Origin: BJGO01 sp964640655
Lineage (GTDB): Bacteria > Bacteroidota > Bacteroidia > Chitinophagales > UBA10324
Direction of reading: 5' to 3'
NCBI GenBank assembly: GCA_964640655.1
Contig: CAZXFT010000005.1
Location: 1-64,000 of the forward strand
DNA length: 64,000 nucleotides
Part shown: piece after piece, positions 15,828-24,161 of the stretch
Numbering within the stretch: position 1 is the stretch's first letter
How the letters are laid out: each line of letters opens with the position of its first letter
Made by a program: the position numbers and the translations under genes
The notes under the pieces: generated by a model
What the model was told of the DNA's origin: nothing
Database searches by the model: none
The model's input: only the letters and a program-made list of their open reading frames with translations

Positions 15828-16769
15828 TTGGATTACATCAAAGTACTTCTTCACAATCCGGCTTACCAATATGGTTTTTTTACGCTTATCATATTGATAT
15901 CACTTACACTTGATATACTTTATGTAAGAAAGAACAAAACTGGAATGAGTTTAAAACAGGCACTGTTTCAGAGCGTTTGTTGGGTATCACTGGCAATAGG
16001 CTATTCCATCATCATCTATTTAGAAAAAGGACGTGGTGCCACAGCAGAGTATCTCTCTGCATATATCATGGAGTATTCGTTGTCCATGGATAACATTTTT
16101 GTATTCATATTAATTCTTAACTATTTTAGAGTATCACAGAAGAATTATGCTCTTGTTTTGTTCTGGGGAATATTATGTGCCATCGTTCTACGGTTGATCT
16201 TTATAACAGCCGGTGCTGCAATAGTGTCTCAATTTCATTGGGTGCTTTATCTGTTTGGGGCATTTTTAATATACACAGGATATAAAATATTATTTACGAA
16301 TGAGGATAATGAGTTTGACCCGGCAGATAGTGCTATTTACAAACTGATGAACAAATACCTTCCAATCACAGACACTGAAGCTGGAGGTAAATTTTTTATC
16401 CGTGAAAAAGGCAAACGATTAGCTACAAGATTGTTCGTTGTCATTGTCATCATAGCCACAACAGATATTGTGTTTGCATTAGACAGTATTCCTGCGGCTT
16501 TTGCCATCACACGTGACAGTATGATTATTATCACCTCAAACATTTTTGCTGTGATCGGTTTGCGTGCGATGTTCTTTATGCTTAGTAATGCTGTAGGAAA
16601 GTTTCGTTTCCTTCAACAAGGCATATCTCTGGTGCTAATGTTTATCGGAGCAAAAATGTTAATACAGTTCTTTGAAATTCATATAAGCACCGAGTTGTCG
16701 CTTCTTGTCATTGTTGGCACTTTGGGTATTTCCATCTTATTGTCGTCAATTATCAAAGAAAAAAAATGA
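15828..16769 (+). CDS. TerC/Alx family integral membrane protein
   Basis: A 313-residue protein with about eight or nine membrane helices. Two acidic signature motifs typical of TerC/Alx are present: MEYSLSMDNIFVF (about 77-89) and TTDIVFALDSIPA (about 207-219). The Asp residues in these motifs are thought to bind metal, and Alx/MntX-type members export manganese. The start is TTG; no ATG lies near enough upstream in frame, and this start places the first helix correctly. The link with the Gld ABC genes is by proximity only (11 bases after DUF4340). Confidence 0.88.
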   Translation: MDYIKVLLHNPAYQYGFFTLIILISLTLDILYVRKNKTGMSLKQALFQSVCWVSLAIGYSIIIYLEKGRGATAEYLSAYIMEYSLSMDNIFVFILILNYFRVSQKNYALVLFWGILCAIVLRLIFITAGAAIVSQFHWVLYLFGAFLIYTGYKILFTNEDNEFDPADSAIYKLMNKYLPITDTEAGGKFFIREKGKRLATRLFVVIVIIATTDIVFALDSIPAAFAITRDSMIIITSNIFAVIGLRAMFFMLSNAVGKFRFLQQGISLVLMFIGAKMLIQFFEIHISTELSLLVIVGTLGISILLSSIIKEKK

Positions 16770-16882
16770 CTGTGTTATATTTTGATTTCTTGATTGAATA
16801 AAGGTGTTATAACTTATTTAATGTCCTTATACAGCATCACATTAGGTATATGTATCCAAAGTATTGAATAAAAAGAACCGTC

Positions 16883-17659
16883 TTATTTGTCATTAATTAA
16901 GAATGGAGTTTTACCATCGGTAACAATAACCTTTGAATTTGGAGATTTAGAAAGATTTTCAAATGCTTCAATACTTCTGTACTTCAGGATTTGATCCGTT
17001 AACCCCTCCGACAAAATTTGTTGTGCATCTCTAGTCCCCTTTGCCTCAATTATTTTACGCTCTGCTTCTAATTTCGATTGTTCCAATAAAAATTGCATAC
17101 GCATAGCATCTTGCTCTGCTTGTAATTTTTGTTCTATAGATGTGGCAAGGCCAGACGGCAACTGAATACTTTTCATTAGAACTCCCTCTATTATTATTCC
17201 TTGTTGTAATAATGTTTCTTCCATTTTTAGTTTTATCGCTTCCTCTATCTTAGATCGCATTCCGGAATGCATGTCCTTTGCAAAATACTGAGCACATACA
17301 TCAGCTGATGCAGATCTGAAAACATTGGCAATAATTGGCTCGAAACTCAGACCTAAGTTCGAAATGATGAATGGAAGCTTCTCTTTATTTACCCTGTACA
17401 ATATTGAAATCTGGGATGTAATACTCAAACCTTCTTTGCTAGGCAGGCTTATGGATAACTCTAAATTTTTCGTTCGTATAGAAGTTTTAATCACCTTAGA
17501 AACAAATGGATTATATATGATTACACCGCTTGTTGATACGTTGCCTTTTAGTTTACCATATTTCTGCTTGATACCTGCTTCACCTGGCCTGATGATGCTG
17601 CAGGAAAACATAAACATCGTCATTGAAATAGTTATTGCAAGTAAGGTTGAATTTTTCAT
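16883..17659 (-). CDS. SPFH/prohibitin-like lipoprotein
   Basis: A 258-residue protein with a lipoprotein signal (lipobox FSC, cysteine 20) instead of the transmembrane anchor usual in prohibitins. Residues of about 24-180 form an SPFH (band 7) domain, beginning RPGEAGIKQKYGK, followed by an Ala/Glu/Lys-rich helix (about 180-225) expected to be a coiled coil for oligomerisation. SPFH proteins form membrane scaffolds and often modulate proteases; here the anchor puts the domain in the periplasm or at the outer membrane. No FtsH or NfeD partner gene is adjacent. It stands alone between convergent TerC and the PKD gene. Confidence 0.82.
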   Translation of the reverse strand: MKNSTLLAITISMTMFMFSCSIIRPGEAGIKQKYGKLKGNVSTSGVIIYNPFVSKVIKTSIRTKNLELSISLPSKEGLSITSQISILYRVNKEKLPFIISNLGLSFEPIIANVFRSASADVCAQYFAKDMHSGMRSKIEEAIKLKMEETLLQQGIIIEGVLMKSIQLPSGLATSIEQKLQAEQDAMRMQFLLEQSKLEAERKIIEAKGTRDAQQILSEGLTDQILKYRSIEAFENLSKSPNSKVIVTDGKTPFLINDK

Positions 17660-17794
17660 AGCTAAGAAGTTTTTAGTTGTAGTACAGGCATCACAATAAA
17701 TCTGCCAAAGGCAACGACACGAAATTAAATGCCCTTATTACATAAACAATAGCATTAAATACAAATAATAAATATGTTAAGGAACTGTTGGCGA

Positions 17795-20700
17795 TTACCT
17801 GATAAGAGTGATATCTCCCTTGCCTTTAAGCACGCGACCATCAGCAAATACTACTCGATAGAAGTAAGCATAAACACCGGTATTACAATCCCTTCCCTTG
17901 TATGTTCCATCCCATCTTTCATTAACATCATCGGCAAAGAATACACGATTACCCCATCTGTCAAAAATGTGGAATTCCGATTTTGCTATAACTCCGGTTG
18001 TATACAATTTAATGAAATCATTTACAGCATCAGAATTGGGGCTGAACATGTTTGGTATAAAAACCTGATTAGGTGGACGAACATTGACCTTTACCTGTGC
18101 TGTACTGGTGCAGCCATTCAAATCAGTCATCACAACAGTATAAATTGTGGTATCAGTTGGAGTGGCTATCGGGTTTGCCACAGAATCGTCTGATAAAAAG
18201 AAGTCAGGATACCATATATATGATATACCTCCACTGGCATCAAGTATTATGGATTCGCCTAAAATAATATTGATTGAATCGAAAGAAGTACTTACCTGTG
18301 ATGATGAGTTAACAATAATATATGCTTGTATAGTTAGGGAATCTATACCCAAGTTATTGAATACACGCAAAGTAACCGGATATGCTCCCGGACTGTTGTA
18401 GCAGATGTAAGGTGGATTCTGTTGAGTTGAGAACGATGGAACGCCACCTGGGAAATCCCAATACCAACCTTGTGGATTACCGGTACTTTGATCAAAGAAC
18501 TGGATACAATCACCTTCACATATTGATGTAAGGGAAGCAGTAAATGCAGGAACAGGTGCACCACAATTGGTTACATTAATCGTCAAATTATAAGAGCTAT
18601 CTAATCCTGCACCATCTGTTACAGTTAATGTTGCGAGATAAACTCCGGCAACACTGTATATTACATACGGTGGGTTCTGTCCAACAAACGAAGCCGGTGA
18701 ACCTCCGGCAAATATCCAATTCCAGTCAAGCGCATTTGAGCTTTGATCCGTAAACAATACAGAATCTCCCTGACATATATCTAAAGCTGAAGCGGAGAAC
18801 AAGGCTATAGGTATGGGGCAATTTTGAACATTTAAGGCTATTGAAATTGAATCAGTTCCTCCGTTGTCTGAAACTACAAGCTTAATAGTAAATATGCCTG
18901 CTGTGTTAAAACATATCTGAGGTGGATTAAGTCCGTTAAAACTATTTGGTGTGCCGCCGGGAAATGTCCAGTTATATGTAGCATTTGCTGCTGCTGTTGA
19001 GTTATTGGTAAAATCTACACATTGTCCGCTGCAAATTGGATTAGTGCTAATACTAAAATCAGCAACAGGAGGTGCAGCACAATTATTTACTGTAATGTTT
19101 AATGTCATGCTGTCCTGTTGTCCATCGGGATTAGTTATTACCAACTTTGCTGTATAGCTACCCGCTGTAGCATAACAGATCTGAACAGGATTTTGAATTG
19201 CTGATGAATTGGGGGTGCCCCCTGTAAATGTCCAGTCAAAAGTAGCCCCTGGGTCAAAAGTGCTGTTGTTAGTGTAGGTGATGCAATCTCCTTCGCAAAC
19301 CGGATTAGTACTGGCTGTGATATCTGCAATAGGTGGTGGTGTACAGTTGTTTACAGTTATAATTAATGTCATACTATCTTGTTGACCATCAGGATTGGTG
19401 ACAACCAACTTTGCTGTGTAGCCGCCGGCTGCAGCATAGCATATCTGGGCAGGATCCTGAACCGCTGATGAATTTGGAGTTCCGCCTGTAAATGTCCAGG
19501 CAAATGTGGCACCGGGCTCAAAGGTGCTGCTGTTTGTGTAGGTAATGCAATCACCCACACAAATCGGATTGGCGCTGGCTGAGATGTCTGCAATTGGCGC
19601 GGGATTGGTGCAGCTACTAACGTTAATAAATACACTAACAGATGCAGTATCTATACCGTCAGTTACCGTTAATGCCACAGTTTGTTGACCAACCGTGTTA
19701 AAACAAACTGATCCAGGATTAGTATCTGTTGAAGATGTGATGTTAGCCCCTGTAAACGTCCATTCCCATGAAATAATAGCACCGGTACTCGCATCATTTA
19801 TATCTATACAATCATTAACACAAATATTATTTAAAGATACATCTATGCCTGCTTGTAACAAATTGCAGTTAATTACATTGATAAATTGAGACGCCGTAAC
19901 AGCTCCACAGCCATTGTCCGCATTTACAGATATTTCAACTTGACTTTCAATAACTCCCGTATAATCAGGCGGTGTTGTACCGGTATAAAATAGTGTTCCA
20001 TTTTCAAACCATTCATAAGTAACACCTACCTGAACATCGTTAAGTGTCATTGCAGTTGACTGCCCAATACACAAATCAGTTGAATCGATGGTAAAAGCAG
20101 GATCAGGGGGAGGTGGTGTTTGAATAATCACATTATCGATGGCTACGGATGGGTCGGCTCCAGCTCCATCATTATTATTTATCCATCGAAAGCCAATTTG
20201 AACATTACTATTACCAACAGAGCTTGCTGGTAAGGTTAATGAATAATTTGTCCATTCTCCCTGACCGCTGGGGCATAGAGCGGTTTGAACTGGATTATCC
20301 AAAACTGTCCACATAGAACCATCAAAATACTCCACAATAAAATAATCAGAAGGCGGTTGTCCATTAAAGATATACTTGAAGGATAGTGTTGGGGGACACA
20401 GCGCTGCTGCACAATTTATTATCGGAGATACAGCGCGTTTGTTTGTGGTAACATCATCAAAACCCGGGAGTCCTGCATAATAAGCTGCACCACAATCACC
20501 GGTTGGGCAGATAACTGTTGCGAATAGTTGAAGGTCCGTTGAACCTATGTGAAGAGTTGCATCACCAGCACCAATACATCCTGACCCACAAGCACCCACT
20601 GCCATTCCATTTTCAGCACAACTTATAAACCATTCATTGGGTGTAGGACTATTTACGCCAATATTGGTCACTGTCCACTGCCCATTTGGCCCTATATAAG

Positions 20701-20830
20701 TGCCTGCAAGACAATTACTTTGACAACTATTTTCGAAATCTTCAAAAAAGAAAATTTGAGCATTCCCATCAGTTCTTAAGAAAACTAACGCTATCAGGAA
20801 TAGAATAGTACGTAACCAGAGAAACTTCAT
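17795..20830 (-). CDS. PKD-repeat protein with T9SS type B (gliding-motility-type) sorting domain
   Basis: A 1011-residue secreted protein. A signal peptide (about 1-25) is followed by a Cys-rich jelly-roll/MAM-like N-domain (about 26-250), an Ig-like unit, then six PKD-like repeats of about 80 residues, each opening with a pattern such as NPICVGDCITYTN and closing with a VNNC-like strand. A further Ig-like unit precedes a type B C-terminal domain (about 925-1011: FIPNMFSPNSDAVND, FHIFDRWGNRVF, GVYAYFYRV, KGDITLIR). Type B domains direct type IX export, usually to the cell surface, and are handled differently from type A. Repeats 2 and 3 are nearly identical. An adhesin or filament-like role is likely; no enzyme motif is seen. 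Confidence 0.9.
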   Translation of the reverse strand: MKFLWLRTILFLIALVFLRTDGNAQIFFFEDFENSCQSNCLAGTYIGPNGQWTVTNIGVNSPTPNEWFISCAENGMAVGACGSGCIGAGDATLHIGSTDLQLFATVICPTGDCGAAYYAGLPGFDDVTTNKRAVSPIINCAAALCPPTLSFKYIFNGQPPSDYFIVEYFDGSMWTVLDNPVQTALCPSGQGEWTNYSLTLPASSVGNSNVQIGFRWINNNDGAGADPSVAIDNVIIQTPPPPDPAFTIDSTDLCIGQSTAMTLNDVQVGVTYEWFENGTLFYTGTTPPDYTGVIESQVEISVNADNGCGAVTASQFINVINCNLLQAGIDVSLNNICVNDCIDINDASTGAIISWEWTFTGANITSSTDTNPGSVCFNTVGQQTVALTVTDGIDTASVSVFINVSSCTNPAPIADISASANPICVGDCITYTNSSTFEPGATFAWTFTGGTPNSSAVQDPAQICYAAAGGYTAKLVVTNPDGQQDSMTLIITVNNCTPPPIADITASTNPVCEGDCITYTNNSTFDPGATFDWTFTGGTPNSSAIQNPVQICYATAGSYTAKLVITNPDGQQDSMTLNITVNNCAAPPVADFSISTNPICSGQCVDFTNNSTAAANATYNWTFPGGTPNSFNGLNPPQICFNTAGIFTIKLVVSDNGGTDSISIALNVQNCPIPIALFSASALDICQGDSVLFTDQSSNALDWNWIFAGGSPASFVGQNPPYVIYSVAGVYLATLTVTDGAGLDSSYNLTINVTNCGAPVPAFTASLTSICEGDCIQFFDQSTGNPQGWYWDFPGGVPSFSTQQNPPYICYNSPGAYPVTLRVFNNLGIDSLTIQAYIIVNSSSQVSTSFDSINIILGESIILDASGGISYIWYPDFFLSDDSVANPIATPTDTTIYTVVMTDLNGCTSTAQVKVNVRPPNQVFIPNMFSPNSDAVNDFIKLYTTGVIAKSEFHIFDRWGNRVFFADDVNERWDGTYKGRDCNTGVYAYFYRVVFADGRVLKGKGDITLIR

Positions 20831-20994
20831 ACTTCGGCTAAAATTACGAGTGAAAATTAAGAATCGTTAGTGTTTTGAACGAGTTAATACACGTTTTTAT
20901 GCATTTTGTAACGATTGCTGAACAGTTTTTTCTTCCATTTTTACTACTAAAAAATGTAGCCGAATGTTCGTGCTACTTTTGTACATAATAATCA

Positions 20995-22185
20995 ATGAAC
21001 AAACATGACATTTTTAACCTTGCAGCTTCATTAAGTGAAGAACTTATTACAATCAGGAGGCATATACATCAATACCCTGAACTCAGCGAACAAGAATTTG
21101 AAACGATGAAATTCATTTCCAGTAAACTCACTGAATATGGAATAACTCATCAGTGTAATGTTGGTGGATTTGGCATTACCGGAATCATTCAGGGGAAAGT
21201 GGAAAAGGAAATTAAAGTATTGATGTTAAGAGCAGATATGGATGCATTGCCAATTCTTGAAAAGAACCAGGTTCCATATTGTTCTGTTAACAAAGGTGTG
21301 ATGCATGCCTGCGGCCACGATGTTCACAGCACATGCTTATTAGGTGCGTTAAAGATTTTAAATCAACAAAAGGATCAGTATAATGGCATTATCAAATTCG
21401 TATTCCAGCCTGCAGAAGAAAAATTGCCCGGTGGTGCAACAAGAATCATTCATTCAGGTTTTTTAGAAAATCCAAAACCGGATGTAGCATTAGCATTGCA
21501 CGTTTTTCCGGCACTTGAAGCTGGCGAAGCAGGATTCAGAAGTGGTATGTATATGGCTTCTTGCGATGAAATATACATTACAGTAAAAGGGAAAGGTGGT
21601 CACGCTGCTGTTCCTTCGGAAATTAATAATCCGCTTTATACTGCAGCTTCGCTCATACAAGAACTTGAATTACTTTCCATCAAATTTAAAAATTCCGAAA
21701 TTCCAACAGTATTAAGTTTTGGCAACTTGCACGCTAACGGTGCAACCAACGTTGTACCTGATGAGTGCAGCATTTCCGGCACCTTTAGAACAATGAATGA
21801 GTCATGGCGCTTTGCCTGCCATGATGAAATTATACAGCTTGTTCAGCATGTAGCTGAAAAACGTTTGTGTACGATTGATTGTAGAATTGAAAAAGGTTAT
21901 CCCTTCTTAATCAATAATAATGAAGTCACACAAAAATCTCAGCAAGCAGCAATAGAATACTTAGGTTCACAATATGTAAAAGACCTTGATATTCGGATGG
22001 CATCAGAGGATTTTGCATACTACACGCAACAGGTTCCTTCTTGCTTTTTTCGTTTAGGCACAGGCAACAAATCGAAAGGAATTACCTCTCCGGTACATAC
22101 TTCAACATTCGACATTGATGAAAGAGCGTTATCTGTAGGTGCAGGTTTGCTTGCGTATATGTCTGTTAAAATCCTGAGAGAGTAA
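20995..22185 (+). CDS. M20 family metallopeptidase / N-acyl-L-amino acid amidohydrolase
   Basis: A 396-residue amidohydrolase of the M20D group (hippurate hydrolase, IAA-amino-acid hydrolase, N-acetyl-amino-acid deacetylase). Metal ligands are visible in order: HACGHDVHST (near 103), QPAEE (near 138), ALHVFP (near 163) and SPVHTSTF near the C-terminus. The dimerisation domain is inserted between them (about 185-295, starting KGKGGHAAVPSE). There is no signal peptide, so it acts in the cytoplasm, most likely releasing amino acids from N-acyl conjugates; the specific substrate cannot be read from the sequence. A TACTTTTG promoter element lies at 20974-20981, 13 bases before the ATG. It converges with the EnvC-like gene with no intergenic base. 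Confidence 0.9.
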   Translation: MNKHDIFNLAASLSEELITIRRHIHQYPELSEQEFETMKFISSKLTEYGITHQCNVGGFGITGIIQGKVEKEIKVLMLRADMDALPILEKNQVPYCSVNKGVMHACGHDVHSTCLLGALKILNQQKDQYNGIIKFVFQPAEEKLPGGATRIIHSGFLENPKPDVALALHVFPALEAGEAGFRSGMYMASCDEIYITVKGKGGHAAVPSEINNPLYTAASLIQELELLSIKFKNSEIPTVLSFGNLHANGATNVVPDECSISGTFRTMNESWRFACHDEIIQLVQHVAEKRLCTIDCRIEKGYPFLINNNEVTQKSQQAAIEYLGSQYVKDLDIRMASEDFAYYTQQVPSCFFRLGTGNKSKGITSPVHTSTFDIDERALSVGAGLLAYMSVKILRE

Positions 22186-23400
22186 TTACTTTTTCATCAA
22201 CCATAGTTCAGGATTCTGAAACACTGTGCCTTTCCAAATCTCGATATGTACGGTTGTAATATCGTTTTCTTTATCGGTGTATACTTTGCCAAGAATTTCT
22301 TTCGTTGAGACCTGATCACCTGCTTTAACATTCACACTTTCGAGGTTACTGTAAACTGTGAAATACTCACCGTGGCGAATCAAAACCGCGCGATGATAAA
22401 CCGGATTCGTGAGCACACTAACAACAGTGCCTTTAAATAGCGTTCGCACGTTTGCTCCGGGTATCGTTTTAATATCAATACCATTGTTCTTAGTCGTCAC
22501 ATTTTTTAATACCGGATGTTCGTGCGTTCCAAATGTTTCCCAGATAATACCCTTTTCAACCGGCCATGGCAATTTACCCAGGTTTGATGTAAAACTATTT
22601 GATAATTCTTTTGCTTCTGGTGTCAAAGTCATTGTGCTGGTTCCACCTGAGGTAGGTTTTGTGCCTGTTGGTTTTGTTACACTCGCAATTTCTTTTTTAA
22701 TTAAATCCTGAATTTGCTTATTGAGTTTATCTTGTTCTTTTTTCTTCTTAACAATATCGTCTTTGATCTTTTTTTCTTGTTTACTTAATGTTTTAACTGC
22801 CTTATCCTTTTGCTGCTGTTCCACACTAAGCACTTTCTTCTCTTTTTCCTGCTCCTGTATCAACGATTTTTTTTCGTCTTTTTGAGTGAGCAGAATAGTC
22901 TTCTTTTGATTTAACTCCAGTACCGAAAGGGTAATTAACTGTGCCTGAAATTTCTTGTAGGTATTGTAGCGGCGGGTGTATTTCACACGGGCAATAGCAT
23001 CGTTAAAACTTTCTGCCGAAAAAATAAAAATCAAAATGTCGTAAGCCGTACGATGCTTGTATGCATACTGTACCATACGTGCATAATTGGCTTGCATCAT
23101 TTTCAAATCTGAATTCAGATTGGTTATAGTGCCTGATGTTTTGTTGATGTCTTTATCGAGCAATGCCACCTGTCTACTATATGTATTAATCAATTCCTGA
23201 CGTGCTTTAATTTTATTTCTGATGGCACTCAACTGAGTTAAGCTTGTTTTTTTGTTTTTCGATGTAGCATCAAGCTCCTTTTGAAGTTGGCTGATTTCCT
23301 TCATCAATGCATCTTTCTTTTTTTGCAAATCCTGTTGAGTTTGCGAGAAAGCAGTAAGTGTTGATGCAAATAGTAAAATAATTATAATGAGAGAGCGCAT
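22186..23400 (-). CDS. EnvC-like murein hydrolase activator (degenerate M23/LytM domain)
   Basis: A 404-residue periplasmic protein: signal peptide (about 1-20), long Lys/Gln/Glu-rich coiled coils (about 21-240) and a LytM-type C-terminal domain (about 280-404). The zinc ligands of active M23 peptidases are missing: the usual H-x3-D motif reads NNGIDIK, and the final H-x-H region reads FTVYSNL. That pattern is typical of EnvC/NlpD activators, which switch on amidases during septum splitting rather than cut the wall themselves. It is the last gene of the minus-strand envelope cluster, 5 bases after the DUF4292 gene. No ftsX/ftsE is adjacent. Confidence 0.88.
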   Translation of the reverse strand: MRSLIIIILLFASTLTAFSQTQQDLQKKKDALMKEISQLQKELDATSKNKKTSLTQLSAIRNKIKARQELINTYSRQVALLDKDINKTSGTITNLNSDLKMMQANYARMVQYAYKHRTAYDILIFIFSAESFNDAIARVKYTRRYNTYKKFQAQLITLSVLELNQKKTILLTQKDEKKSLIQEQEKEKKVLSVEQQQKDKAVKTLSKQEKKIKDDIVKKKKEQDKLNKQIQDLIKKEIASVTKPTGTKPTSGGTSTMTLTPEAKELSNSFTSNLGKLPWPVEKGIIWETFGTHEHPVLKNVTTKNNGIDIKTIPGANVRTLFKGTVVSVLTNPVYHRAVLIRHGEYFTVYSNLESVNVKAGDQVSTKEILGKVYTDKENDITTVHIEIWKGTVFQNPELWLMKK

Positions 23401-23405
23401 ATTAA

Positions 23406-24161
23406 TTACTTAGTCGGAAAAGGAAATTTTAATGCTTCGTTCAATGTAATTTTTGAAATTTCAATATCAATGGTCATGTCTTCGCTGCTTTTCAAAAGAA
23501 TGGTTCTGCTTTTTGAAAATGGTTTGTTGCCCTCGGCCCCGTAGTTGGACTGAAATACATTCATAATATAATTTTCTTTAAGCGATTGAATTTTCATTTG
23601 TCTAATCTGATATTGGCGGTTAAGGTACAAGGAGCTTTGCACCTGCTCATCTGATGAAGTCAACACTAAGCTTGTGTCTTGTCTTACCGCCTCACTTTTT
23701 TGGGCATTATAATAAAGCGCATTGCCGGAAAGCAAGTCCTGAATTGTAGTGAATGTTACCGGTATGGCAGTGTATTGGCGCATCAATTTATAGTCGTGAC
23801 GATCAATTTTTTTATTGAACCGGTCAAAGACATAGATTGAATCCGTAGTAAGCAACACCCGCACCATTTCAATACCTAAGAGTGGGCTTATTGAAATCCA
23901 AATAGCACTGTCTTTCTTTGCGCGCAATGAAGTAGTAAACTCTGTAGATCCCTCATTATCCGTTACACTGATTTTACATTTTGCACTTAGCCACGTGAAA
24001 TCAAACTTGAGTTCCGCCAGCATCGAATCGGCGAGTTTTTTTTCATAATTGGAAAGTGCAGGAACTACGCGATGCTTCATGCCTTTTTGAAATAAACCGC
24101 AGGCACTAAACATGCCTATCAAACATAAGACAACTGCTTTAATCGGCCAGTTTGCGTTCAT
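23406..24161 (-). CDS. DUF4292 lipoprotein
   Basis: A 251-residue lipoprotein if started at the ATG at 24161. The longer frame back to 24197 would add 12 residues that bury the signal peptide. From this start, an Asn/Lys n-region, hydrophobic segment and lipobox FSAC (cysteine 21) are ideal. The mature part matches DUF4292 by its length, its LolA/LolB-like beta pattern and its neighbours. A lipoprotein or lipid carrier role has been suggested for such folds but is not proven. It overlaps the TPR gene by 23 bases and precedes the EnvC-like gene by 5. Confidence 0.85.
   Translation of the reverse strand: MNANWPIKAVVLCLIGMFSACGLFQKGMKHRVVPALSNYEKKLADSMLAELKFDFTWLSAKCKISVTDNEGSTEFTTSLRAKKDSAIWISISPLLGIEMVRVLLTTDSIYVFDRFNKKIDRHDYKLMRQYTAIPVTFTTIQDLLSGNALYYNAQKSEAVRQDTSLVLTSSDEQVQSSLYLNRQYQIRQMKIQSLKENYIMNVFQSNYGAEGNKPFSKSRTILLKSSEDMTIDIEISKITLNEALKFPFPTK

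Noticed and set aside
17795..20830. CRISPR-like or satellite repeat array
   Set aside because: The repeats are about 240-base protein-coding PKD units with diverged sequence in one open frame, not short identical repeats with spacers.
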